64,000 bases of DNA from JAPLJC01 sp052326585. GTDB taxonomy: Bacteria; Desulfobacterota; Desulfobaccia; Desulfobaccales; 0-14-0-80-60-11. The position numbers and the translations under genes are program-made. Location of the stretch: NCBI GenBank assembly GCA_052326585.1, contig JBKQLU010000063.1:1-64000 (forward strand). The letters are read 5' to 3'. A model generated the notes under the pieces. It did no database searches. It was not told the DNA's origin and was given only the letters and a program-made list of their open reading frames with translations. Positions 1-7,465 of the stretch are shown here, in pieces (positions within the stretch are counted from its first letter, which is position 1; every line of letters starts with the position of its first letter).

Positions 1-481
1 TCCTTTGCCGGAGGTACCCCTCCGGATACATAAATCACACCGCCACCATGGGAATCCCCAAGTCGCTGCACTCTTTGAGATGGTCCCCGGCCAGAAAACC
101 CAAACCCCCGGCATAAAAGGGCAGAGACCGGTGCAGCCCGTATTCCAAAGAGAAATAAGCGATGGGTTGGCATGCCGCCGCGGTGATATTTTCCGTAAAC
201 CAGCAGACCTGGTTTTGGGTCTGCCGGCGGAATTCGGCCAGCACCGAGTCATAGCGCTGCAGATATTCCGGGGCGCTGGCCGCGGCCGCCAGAACCTCCC
301 GGGGCAGGCTTCTTAGGAGCTTTACCGGGTTATGATTGCTGTCCTTCCAGGCCATGCGATGCAGCCTCTTAAACAGCATCAGGGCTTCCGGATGCCAGCC
401 CCACCAGAGGTTGTAGGCCAAATCTCCCAGGCCGCTGATCCTTTCAGGCAAGTTGGGGAACTGTTGGCTGAGATCGTCCAC
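1..481 (-). pseudogene. glgP: alpha-glucan (glycogen) phosphorylase, 5' part with in-frame stop
   Basis: The product would be the N-terminal part of the DUF3417-type alpha-glucan phosphorylase, which releases glucose-1-phosphate from glycogen. Recognisable stretches are DLAYNLWWGWHPEA near the start and YFSLEYGLHRSLPFYAGGLG followed by LAGDHLKECSDLG. I place the start at the GTG at 481, with GAGGAAAG six bases upstream; an ATG further upstream only adds an unrelated leader. The reading frame meets TGA at 37-35, but the same frame continues beyond it as FMYPEGYLRQR to the window edge, exactly as the family does. The family has a glycine there, so a single GGA-to-TGA change explains the stop. 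It is either a real nonsense mutation or a sequencing error; the rest of the gene lies outside the window. Confidence 0.75.
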
Positions 482-563
482 GGCGCTTTCCTCTCGGATT
501 CCTGATTTTCCTAGAAAATAAGACCGAACCGTGAGAAGGCAAGGGTCCGGGAGCGGGGGCGCC

Positions 564-591
564 AGTGGCACAGGCTTCCAACCTGTGATTG
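564..591. repeat. TGGCACAGGC-type intergenic palindromic repeat, copy 1
   Basis: The sequence AGTGGCACAGGCTTCCAACC followed by TGTG contains the inverted arms CACAGG and CCTGTG. Related copies lie near 2579 and, on the opposite strand and more diverged, near 9538-9564. It sits between divergently transcribed glgP and wrbA. I read it as a dispersed intergenic repeat and not a coding or promoter element. Confidence 0.5.
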
Positions 592-687
592 GGCCGGAAA
601 AAGGAAAACGCCTGGGACGGCTGCCGGCATTGACATGGCATTCAGGAAATCTATCTTTAGGGAAAAATGAACGAGGGGAAAATTTAG

Positions 688-1302
688 ATGAAAGTTCTGG
701 TAGTCCATTACTCGATGTACGGCCATGTGCTGCAACTGGCCCAGTCCGTGGTGGATGGGGTCAAGTCGGTGGCGGGCGTGGAGGCGGTCTGGCGCCGGGT
801 CCAGGAGTTCGAAGATGTTGAACGGGATCTGGCCCGGCACGAGCACGCCCTGGCGGTATGGAAACGGCAGCAGGATATCCCCGTCTGCACCCTGGACGAC
901 CTGAAAGAGGCGGACGGCATCATCTTCGGCACGCCGACCCGATACGGCAACATGACGGCCCAGATGAAGCGGCTGTTCGACGGCACCGGCCAGTTATGGC
1001 TGGAAGGAGCCCTTGAGGGCAAGCCGGCCGGGGTGTTCACCTCCACGGGCACCACCCACGGTGGCCAGGAGACCACCTGCCTGACCATGATGGTCCCCCT
1101 GCTCCACCTGGGCTTCATCATTGTGGGGGTCCCCTATTCGACTCCGGGAATGCTGCATACGGCGGGACGGGGCGGCACCCCTTACGGCGCCAGCACCGTG
1201 GCCGGGCCGGGCAACGACCTGGCCCCCGCGCCGGAAGACCTGGCCATCGCCCAGGCCCTGGGCCGCCGGGTGGCTGAGGTCACCCGGAAACTGCGGGGCT
1301 GA
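688..1302 (+). CDS. wrbA: NAD(P)H:quinone oxidoreductase, WrbA flavodoxin family
   Basis: This 204-residue protein is an FMN-binding WrbA-type quinone reductase that makes two-electron transfers from NAD(P)H to quinones, protecting against semiquinone radicals. The flavodoxin phosphate loop is at the N terminus (VHYSMYGHVLQLA, about residues 6-18). The WrbA signature GTPTRYGNMTAQMKRLFDGT (about 85-104) and STGTTHGGQETT (about 118-129) are intact, and the length is normal for the family. The ATG at 688 follows an AACGAGGGGAAAATTTAG ribosome-binding region. It stands alone, divergent from glgP and convergent with the alcohol dehydrogenase. Confidence 0.93.
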   Translation: MKVLVVHYSMYGHVLQLAQSVVDGVKSVAGVEAVWRRVQEFEDVERDLARHEHALAVWKRQQDIPVCTLDDLKEADGIIFGTPTRYGNMTAQMKRLFDGTGQLWLEGALEGKPAGVFTSTGTTHGGQETTCLTMMVPLLHLGFIIVGVPYSTPGMLHTAGRGGTPYGASTVAGPGNDLAPAPEDLAIAQALGRRVAEVTRKLRG

Positions 1303-1453
1303 TAAGGGGAGATGAGTAAAAGATGAGGCCGGGCGACTCTCGGACTGGTGTCGCTCCAGCGGCCACAGGCCCGCCGGGAAAGACCCCTCTTGCTAACGGC
1401 TGCCAGGGCGGCCACCTGAGTGCGCCGCTGCCCCTCCCAACTCTATTCCCTGG

Positions 1454-2461
1454 TCAGCCGACCAGCAGCACGGCGGCGCCCTGGATCAGGCCCCGGCGCA
1501 AATGATCCAGGGCCTCGTTGGCCGCCTCCAGGCGAAAAGTCTGGACCTCGGTCTTTACCGGCACCCGGGGGGCCAGGGCCAGGAATTCCTCGCCATCCCG
1601 GCGGGTAAGGTTGGCCACGGAGCGGAGCACCCGTTCGCCCCAGAGGATGTCATAGGGAAAGGCGGGAATGTCGCTCATGTGGATGCCGCCGCAGACCACG
1701 GTGCCGCCCCGGGCGGTGGCCCGCAGGGCCGCGGGGACCAGGGAGCCCACCGGGGCAAAGATGATGGCGGCATCCAACTCCTCCGGCGGCAGTTTATCGG
1801 AGTCGCCGGCCCAGACGGCCCCCAGGCTCCGGGCAAACTCCTGGGTGCGGGTATCCCCCGGGCGGGTGAAGCCATAGACCCGTTTGCCCTGGTGCACCGC
1901 CACCTGGACCGTGATGTGGGCCCCGGCTCCGAAACCGTAAATCCCCAGGCGCGCCACCGCCTCTCCGGCCAGCCGGTAGGAGCGGTAGCCGATGAGCCCG
2001 GCGCACAACAGGGGCGCGGCCTCGGCCGCGGGATAATCCGGAGGCAGGTGGAAGCCGTAGCCCTGGTGCGCCACGGTGTATTGGGCATAGCCCCCGTCCA
2101 GGGTGTAGCCGGTGAAGGCGGGATGGTCGCAGAGGTTCTCCCGGCCCTGGCGGCAGTAGCGGCAGACCCCGCAGGTGTAGCCCAGCCACGGCACCCCGAT
2201 TGGATCGCCACTCCGGAACTTCTGAACCCCCGGACCCACGGCGGCCACCGTGCCGGCAATCTCATGACCGGGGATCAAGGGCAGTTTGGGCTCGGTCAAC
2301 TCCCCGTCCACGATGTGCAAATCGGTGCGGCAGACGCCGCAGGCCCCCACCCGGATGAGCACCTGCTCCGGACCGGGCCGGGGAACCGGGACTTCCAGAA
2401 GCCGGAGTGGTCGCCCCGGCGCCTCCAATACCATGGCCAGCATCTTCTCGGGGATCGGCAC
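1454..2461 (-). CDS. zinc-dependent alcohol dehydrogenase family protein
   Basis: A medium-chain dehydrogenase/reductase of about 335 residues. It has the catalytic-zinc segment GACGVCRTDLHIVDGEL, the GHEIAG motif that supplies zinc ligands, and a structural-zinc loop with four cysteines (CGVCRYCRQGRENLC). The coenzyme-binding region GIYGFGAGAH is a slightly altered GxGxxG. The substrate cannot be read from sequence; the MPIPEKMLAMVLEAPG start is typical of a bacterial subgroup of broad alcohol/aldehyde oxidoreductases. I chose the GTG at 2461 because AGGAGA lies ten bases upstream and it begins where family members begin; the longer frame has no ribosome-binding site. It is monocistronic. 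Confidence 0.88.
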   Translation of the reverse strand: MPIPEKMLAMVLEAPGRPLRLLEVPVPRPGPEQVLIRVGACGVCRTDLHIVDGELTEPKLPLIPGHEIAGTVAAVGPGVQKFRSGDPIGVPWLGYTCGVCRYCRQGRENLCDHPAFTGYTLDGGYAQYTVAHQGYGFHLPPDYPAAEAAPLLCAGLIGYRSYRLAGEAVARLGIYGFGAGAHITVQVAVHQGKRVYGFTRPGDTRTQEFARSLGAVWAGDSDKLPPEELDAAIIFAPVGSLVPAALRATARGGTVVCGGIHMSDIPAFPYDILWGERVLRSVANLTRRDGEEFLALAPRVPVKTEVQTFRLEAANEALDHLRRGLIQGAAVLLVG

Positions 2462-2796
2462 GCGATTCAGTCTCCTCAGAGAGATGGGATTACAGCAATT
2501 ATGAAGCAGATGGTTGGCCACCATTCTACTGCAAAATGGCGCGGTTGTTTATGCCTAATTCCGAGGCGGGGCCTGGCAGGTGGCACAGGCCTCCAGCCTT
2601 GGGGTTGGCCCGGGCGGAGAAACCCCGCCCCTACCGCGGCTGCGCATAGAATTTTCCCAGGCAGAGGTCTCAAATTGGAATTGCGCCCAGGGCCGGCCTC
2701 AGTTATACTGGTTGACAGATTTAATGGCTGGGTTAGCTGCGTCGATAGTAAACGGCTTTCCCGGTAATTTTGCCATTTCTGGTAAGGGAAGAAATT
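2462..2796. other. divergent intergenic region adh/metV
   Basis: These 335 bases separate the divergent alcohol dehydrogenase and metV genes. They contain the second TGGCACAGGC repeat (2579-2634). The remainder shows AT-rich patches (around 2500-2560 and 2700-2790) that could hold promoters, but no clear -35/-10 pair stands out and there is no recognisable gene. Confidence 0.5.
2579..2634. repeat. TGGCACAGGC-type repeat, copy 2, with CCCCGCCCCTAC arm
   Basis: GTGGCACAGGCCTCCAGCCT is followed by a GC-rich stretch ending AACCCCGCCCCTAC. It resembles the copy at 564, and the trailing arm resembles the GTAGGGGCGGG elements found at 9500, 12652, 45991 and 48884, here in opposite orientation. Confidence 0.5.
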
Positions 2797-3471
2797 ATGG
2801 TAGTCGGGGAAAGAAAGCCGCTCGCCGAGATCAAGGAGATGGTGCGTCCTTATAAGAAGATCCTGGTGGCCGGGTGCGAAACTTGTACCGCCGAGTCCAT
2901 GAGCGGTGGCCGCAAGCAGGTGGCCGAACTGGCCGCGGCGCTGGAAATGGCCTTCCGGCTCGAAGGCCGGAAACTGGAGGTCCTGGAAATCAGCGTGGAT
3001 CGCCAGTGTATCCACGAATTTCTGCTGGACCTCATCGACCAGGCCGAAGGGGTGGAGGCGGTAGTCTCCATCGCCTGCGGCGCCGGTATTCAGAGCGTCG
3101 CCGAACGCCTGCCGGGGAAGCCGGTTTACCCGGGGTTGAATACCCTGTTCATCGGAGAGACTGCGGCTACCGGGCTCTGGCAGGAGCGCTGCCAGGGATG
3201 TGGCGATTGCGTGCTGGGCCTCACCGGCGGCCTCTGCCCCGTGACCCGCTGCGCCAAGGGTCTGCTCAACGGCCCGTGCGGCGGCTCCCAGGGTGGCAAG
3301 TGCGAGGTGTCGATGACCCAGAAGTGCGACGTTCCCTGCGTCTGGGCCATGATCTACGATCGCCTCAGCCAGTTGGGGAACCTGCAAAGCCTCATGGAAT
3401 ATCGCCCGCCCAAGGACTGGCGCCTCGGGGGCGCCATCGGCCCCCGCCAGTTGGTGCGGCGCAACGTCTGA
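2797..3471 (+). CDS. metV: methylenetetrahydrofolate reductase C-terminal-type protein (MetV family)
   Basis: This 224-residue protein matches the zinc/iron-sulfur protein MetV, partner of MetF in the 5,10-methylene-THF reductase of the Wood-Ljungdahl pathway in acetogens and sulfate reducers. It has an N-terminal CETCTAESMSGG segment and a dense cysteine region (CQGCGDCVLGLTGGLCPVTRC, then GPCGGSQGGKC, then KCDVPCVW). That spacing is diagnostic for the PF12225 domain. The ATG at 2797 follows AAGGGAAGAA; a TTG nine codons upstream is unlikely. metF and an hdrA/mvhD partner are not adjacent, so it is separated from its usual neighbours. A strong terminator follows. Confidence 0.85.
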   Translation: MVVGERKPLAEIKEMVRPYKKILVAGCETCTAESMSGGRKQVAELAAALEMAFRLEGRKLEVLEISVDRQCIHEFLLDLIDQAEGVEAVVSIACGAGIQSVAERLPGKPVYPGLNTLFIGETAATGLWQERCQGCGDCVLGLTGGLCPVTRCAKGLLNGPCGGSQGGKCEVSMTQKCDVPCVWAMIYDRLSQLGNLQSLMEYRPPKDWRLGGAIGPRQLVRRNV

Positions 3472-3500
3472 TTGCCTTTAAGATCAAGATGCCTGAGAGA

Positions 3501-3527
3501 GGCCGGCAAAGCTGCCGGCCTTTTTGT
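3501..3527 (+). terminator. rho-independent terminator after metV
   Basis: A perfect 8-bp stem GGCCGGCA/TGCCGGCC with a four-base AAGC loop is followed by TTTTTGTTT. It lies 30 bases after the metV stop codon. Confidence 0.85.
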
Positions 3528-3798
3528 TTATTGGTTTTTGGGGTCTTTGTTAGTGTCCCGCGCCGTTACCCCTTTTCTCCGTCCCGTCCCATTAAGTTAT
3601 TGCATTTTTGTTGGAGTCGGCTATTGTGAACTGAAGTAATGTTCCCCGGCCGTCAAATCAGGCTTGGCCGAATTTACTGAAAAAAGGAGGTGCAAGGGAA
3701 CGCCATTGAGCTTTAGGAGCCATTGACCTGGCCGCAGGATGAGCCCGGCCGCCGCCTGCTGGCATGGGCGAGACCATGTCGAAGTGGAGGTGCGAGGT

Positions 3799-5238
3799 AT
3801 GGAAGGAAAGAAAGGCATCAGTGAAGATTGGTTATCACTTTGGCTCGGCCTATTTGTCTTCGTTCTCGGCCTGGCATACTTTCTAGGAATTGATCTGCTG
3901 GGCTGGGGCGTCAAGACGAGTGTTTGGATCGATATAACCAAGGCCATGACCCCGTTGTCCGATTCGTTGAAGGGCATGCCGGGTATAACGGCCTTGTTTT
4001 TGACCTACATCTTTATGCTGGCCCTGGCGATGGTGGGGGCCATAGGCATGAAGGCTGACACCGGCCGTTTCATCCTGGCGTTCAGCCTGGTCTTCTGGAT
4101 CAGTTACGGTTGTTTTCTTACGGGCAATTATGCTTATATCGCCGCCACCACCCCGGCCATGATGAAGGGGTTCGGGATCGGCTGGGCCCTAAAGCTCACC
4201 GGTGAGGCGGGATTCATCGTGGCGCTGCTGGTCGGTTTGATCATCGGCAACTTCTTTCCCAGATTTGCCGAACTGATGAAAGCAGCAACCCGCCCTGAGC
4301 TCTACATCAAGACCGCGATCGTGATCCTGGGGGCGTTTTTGGGGCTGAAGGCGGCCGGTTCTCTGGGACTGGCCTCGGCCGTGCTCTTCCGGGGCTTATG
4401 CGCCATTATCGAGGCCTACCTGATCTACTGGGCGGTGGTCTATTACGTTGCTCGGAAGTACTTCAAGTTCAGCCGGGAATGGGCCGCACCCCTGGCTTCG
4501 GGCATCTCCATCTGCGGCGTCTCCGCGGCCATCGCCACTGGGGGAGCCATTCGGGCCAGGCCAGTGGTACCCATCATGGTCTCCTCCCTGGTGGTCATAT
4601 TTGCGGTGGTGGAACTGCTGCTTCTCCCCTTCTTGGCCCAAATCTTTCTCTGGACCGAACCCCTGGTCGCAGGGGCCTGGATGGGCCTGGCAGTGAAGAC
4701 CGACGGGGCCGCGGTGGCCTCCGGCGCCATCGTGGACGCCCTGATCCGCTCCAAGGCCATGGCTATGGAGGGGATCAACTACAAAGAGGGCTGGATGGTG
4801 ATGACCGCCACTACCGTGAAGATCTTCATTGACATCTTCATCGGGGTCTGGGCCTTCATCCTGGCCGTCATCTGGTGCACCAAGATCGAACCCTCTGGCG
4901 AGCGCGTTAAGGCGGGCGAAATCTGGCAGAGATTTCCCAAGTTCGTTTTGGGCTACATCCTCACCTTCGCCATTATGCTGATCATCTGCCTGAATTCGGC
5001 CAGTGCTCTAAAAACGGCCAACGCCGCGGTAGCAGGGATGGATACCTTCCGGGTCCTGTTCTTTGTTCTCACCTTCTTTACCATCGGGGTGGTTTCCAAT
5101 TTCAAGAAGCTATGGGAAGAAGGTATCGGCAGGCTGGCGGCGGTTTACGTCCTCTGTCTCTTCGGATTCATCATCTGGGTAGGATTGCTGATTTCGTGGA
5201 TCTTTTTCCATGGGGTCAAACCGCCCCTGGCCGGCTAA
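3799..5238 (+). CDS. YeiH/UPF0324-family transporter (putative sulfate exporter family)
   Basis: A 479-residue integral membrane protein with about a dozen hydrophobic segments. The segment ISICGVSAAIATGGAIRARP (about residues 235-254) is the signature of the Cons_hypoth698/YeiH family, annotated by homology as putative sulfate exporters without firm proof of substrate. The protein is longer than E. coli YeiH (about 350), as in anaerobe homologues. I start at the ATG at 3799 because GGAGGTGCGAGGT precedes it; the upstream in-frame ATG at 3739 adds a non-membrane leader without a good ribosome site. A 69-residue single-span protein follows 18 bases later and is probably cotranscribed. Confidence 0.8.
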   Translation: MEGKKGISEDWLSLWLGLFVFVLGLAYFLGIDLLGWGVKTSVWIDITKAMTPLSDSLKGMPGITALFLTYIFMLALAMVGAIGMKADTGRFILAFSLVFWISYGCFLTGNYAYIAATTPAMMKGFGIGWALKLTGEAGFIVALLVGLIIGNFFPRFAELMKAATRPELYIKTAIVILGAFLGLKAAGSLGLASAVLFRGLCAIIEAYLIYWAVVYYVARKYFKFSREWAAPLASGISICGVSAAIATGGAIRARPVVPIMVSSLVVIFAVVELLLLPFLAQIFLWTEPLVAGAWMGLAVKTDGAAVASGAIVDALIRSKAMAMEGINYKEGWMVMTATTVKIFIDIFIGVWAFILAVIWCTKIEPSGERVKAGEIWQRFPKFVLGYILTFAIMLIICLNSASALKTANAAVAGMDTFRVLFFVLTFFTIGVVSNFKKLWEEGIGRLAAVYVLCLFGFIIWVGLLISWIFFHGVKPPLAG

Positions 5239-5256
5239 GTTGTAAGGAGGGTAGCT

Positions 5257-5466
5257 ATGACGGAAGAACCCAAATTGCCGCCTGAAGAAGTATCGGAAGT
5301 GAAGCCAAAGGTTGAAGCGAGGCTGATCGATGAATTGCAGAAGATGGAATATGAGCCCCTACTGCCGGTGGAAAAGAAGCTTATCGGCTGGAGTATCGCC
5401 ATAGGGGTCCTCGGCCTGGCATTCTTGATCTGGATCAGTTATACTTTTTTTCCTGTGGGCCATTAG
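5257..5466 (+). CDS. small single-span membrane protein downstream of YeiH-type transporter
   Basis: A 69-residue protein with a charged, Pro/Glu-rich N-terminal 45 residues and one transmembrane helix (about residues 47-63, IGWSIAIGVLGLAFLIWISY). TAAGGAGGG precedes the ATG at optimal distance, so it is very likely translated. No family was recognised. The 18-base gap and shared orientation suggest a small accessory subunit of the transporter; that is inference from context only. Confidence 0.7.
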   Translation: MTEEPKLPPEEVSEVKPKVEARLIDELQKMEYEPLLPVEKKLIGWSIAIGVLGLAFLIWISYTFFPVGH

Positions 5467-5499
5467 GCCGACCTTTAAACCGGGAAAGGTACAGTCGCC

Positions 5500-5540
5500 G
5501 GGGCAGGCCGTCGGTCCACTATGTGGACGAGGGCAGCCCC
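5500..5540 (+). ncRNA. candidate structured RNA or 3' UTR element
   Basis: A nested hairpin can be drawn: outer GGGGC (5500-5504) with GCCCC (5536-5540), GCC (5507-5509) with GGC (5532-5534), and an apical GTCCAC-TAT-GTGGAC (5514-5528). A terminator follows at 5551. It could be a processed 3' UTR small RNA or just transcript-end structure. I do not recognise a named RNA family. Confidence 0.35.
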
Positions 5541-5550
5541 ATGAACCCGA

Positions 5551-5590
5551 AAGCCCCCTATCCTGCCGTGGTTAGGGGGCTTTATATTTT
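5551..5590 (+). terminator. rho-independent terminator after the YeiH operon
   Basis: The 9-bp stem AGCCCCCTA/TAGGGGGCT is closed by a loop of about 13 bases and followed by TTATATTTT. On the opposite strand the same stem could weakly serve the convergent malic enzyme gene. Confidence 0.75.
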
Positions 5591-5620
5591 AAGGAAGTGC
5601 TGTCTTTAAGAAAGCCCAAT

Positions 5621-7408
5621 CTAAATGTATCTTTGGTATTTTGGCTCATACATTAGAGACTTGATGTAGGCCGGAATATCCTCGGGTTCCGGGTTGGTGG
5701 CCAGGCCGCGGCGGTAAGCCACTTCCACCACCGTCGCGGCAATGGCGGCCGATACCTCCCGGATCCTGGTAAGCGGCGGATAGACGCGGCCTTGCTCCAG
5801 GTCTCTTGGGGATACTTCGGAGACCAGGGCCTTGGCTGCCGCCAAAAACATTTCTTCAATGACATGCCTGGCCCCGCAGGCGATCGCCCCCAGCCCCAGC
5901 CCGGGGAAGATGTAAACGTTGTTCCCCTGGGCCGGCGTCAATTGCTTGCCGTCCAGGATAACCGGGTCAAAGGGGCTGCCGCTGGCAAAAACCGCCCGCC
6001 CCCCGGTTGCGGTATAGGCTTCCTCCGCGGTGCACTCGGACTTGGAGGTGGGGTTGGAAAGGGAGAAGACTATGGGCCGCTCATTAACCCTGGCCATGGC
6101 TTCAAGGACGGCCTGGGAAAATAGTCCGTGCTTTCCGGAAGCCCCGATAATGGCCGTTGGTTTCAGGGTTTCCACTATCTCCTGCAAATCCCCAATGGGT
6201 TCGTGGTCATGGGCGTAACGTAGTTTGCGGCCGCTCAGATCGCTGCGGCCTTTGACCACCAGGCCCTGGGAATCACCAAACCAGCACCGCTGCCGGGCCT
6301 CCTCCGCTGATAATCCCTCATGCACCATGGCAGCCACCATCAGGTCGCCGGCGCCCAGCCCGGCCTCACCAGCCCCCGCGAACAAAAACCTTTGATCGCC
6401 CAGCTTACCGCCGGTAATGCGTAAGGCCGAGAGGAGTCCGGCCAGGGTCACGGCGGCCGTGCCCTGGATGTCATCATTAAAGGTTAAGATGCGCTCCCGG
6501 TATTGCTCCAGCAGGCGGAAGGCGTTGAGGTTGGCAAAATCTTCAAACTGGATCAAGGTGCGAGGAAAGACTTCTTCCACGGCCACAATGAATTCTTCAA
6601 TAAAATCATCATAGGCGGCGCCGCGCAGGCGCCTCTGTTTAAGTCCGATATATAAGGGATCGTTAAGCAGATCCTCGTTTTCGGTGCCGACATCGAGAGT
6701 CACCGGGAGGCTGAGCGAGGGGTGGATTCCGGCACAGGCGGTGTAAAGGGCCAGCTTCCCCACCGGAATTCCCATGCCATCGGCGCCCAAGTCTCCCAGG
6801 CCGAGGATGCGCTCCCCGTCGGTGACCACGATGAGCCGGATATCTTCATAAGGCCAGTTCCGCAAAAGTTCCGGCATGCGTCCCCGGTCTTTTGCCGAAA
6901 TGAAGATGCCCCGGGGCCTTCGAAAAATGTGCCCATATTCGAGGCAGGCCTGGCCTACGGTAGGCGTATAGATGATCGGCATCATTTCTTCGATGTGGTC
7001 TATGACTACCCGGTAGAACAAGGTCCTATTGCGGTCCTGGACGGAGATCATATACAGGTACTTCTCAATGTCATTGGACTTGGCGCGGCAATTCTCCAGA
7101 GTCCGCATCACCTGCTCTTCCATGGTTTGCACCCGGGCCGGCAAGAGCCCCCGGAGACCTAAAATTTCCCGCTCTTTTTCCGTGAACGCCGCGTCTTTAT
7201 TGAAGGCCGGAACTCGGAGCAAGGCCTCCCCGGTGGGATAGCCCTGCATCCTGACCAGGATCCTATCTTTGGCATGGGCAAATCTACTTTTCTCGAGAAC
7301 CGCTGCCAGATTAACCAGGTCCAGGAGTCTGGAGACGGATTCCTGGCCCATCAGTTCCCGCTTAATCCGAATAACCGTGTCCTCGCCTTCGATGGTTACC
7401 TGGTACAT
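5621..7408 (-). CDS. maeA: NAD-dependent malic enzyme (oxaloacetate-decarboxylating malate dehydrogenase)
   Basis: This 595-residue protein converts malate to pyruvate and CO2 with NAD reduction. The large-subunit malic enzyme signature is complete: MPIIYTPTVGQACLEYGHIFRRPRG, then VTDGERILGLGDLGADGMGIPVGKLALY in two parts, the metal-binding FEDFANLNAF and FNDDIQGTAAV segments, and the nucleotide-binding FAGAGEAGLGAGDL. The first 65-70 residues (TIEGEDTVIRIKREL...) precede the usual start and look like a small extra N-terminal domain. GAGGGGGAA precedes the ATG. It lies 57 bases downstream of an MFS carboxylate transporter on the same strand, so uptake and oxidation of a C4 acid as one operon is plausible. 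Confidence 0.92.
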   Translation of the reverse strand: MYQVTIEGEDTVIRIKRELMGQESVSRLLDLVNLAAVLEKSRFAHAKDRILVRMQGYPTGEALLRVPAFNKDAAFTEKEREILGLRGLLPARVQTMEEQVMRTLENCRAKSNDIEKYLYMISVQDRNRTLFYRVVIDHIEEMMPIIYTPTVGQACLEYGHIFRRPRGIFISAKDRGRMPELLRNWPYEDIRLIVVTDGERILGLGDLGADGMGIPVGKLALYTACAGIHPSLSLPVTLDVGTENEDLLNDPLYIGLKQRRLRGAAYDDFIEEFIVAVEEVFPRTLIQFEDFANLNAFRLLEQYRERILTFNDDIQGTAAVTLAGLLSALRITGGKLGDQRFLFAGAGEAGLGAGDLMVAAMVHEGLSAEEARQRCWFGDSQGLVVKGRSDLSGRKLRYAHDHEPIGDLQEIVETLKPTAIIGASGKHGLFSQAVLEAMARVNERPIVFSLSNPTSKSECTAEEAYTATGGRAVFASGSPFDPVILDGKQLTPAQGNNVYIFPGLGLGAIACGARHVIEEMFLAAAKALVSEVSPRDLEQGRVYPPLTRIREVSAAIAATVVEVAYRRGLATNPEPEDIPAYIKSLMYEPKYQRYI

Positions 7409-7465
7409 GCCGTTCCCCCTCTTAACGGGGTCATCCGCTGCGATTCCCCGGCAATCATGGATTTT

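Noticed and set aside
564..591. TGGCAC as a possible sigma-54 promoter
   Set aside because: The -12 element is not at the required 10-base distance and the sequence is a repeated palindrome.
688..1121. Long antisense frames under wrbA and other GC-rich genes
   Set aside because: They mirror the coding strand codon pattern of a well-supported gene and lack ribosome sites and family motifs.
1502..2767. A 421-residue plus-strand frame opposite the alcohol dehydrogenase
   Set aside because: It is antisense to an enzyme with complete zinc-site motifs; composition is typical of shadow frames in GC-rich DNA.
2476..3387. A 303-residue minus-strand frame over metV
   Set aside because: MetV cysteine motifs on the plus strand are decisive.
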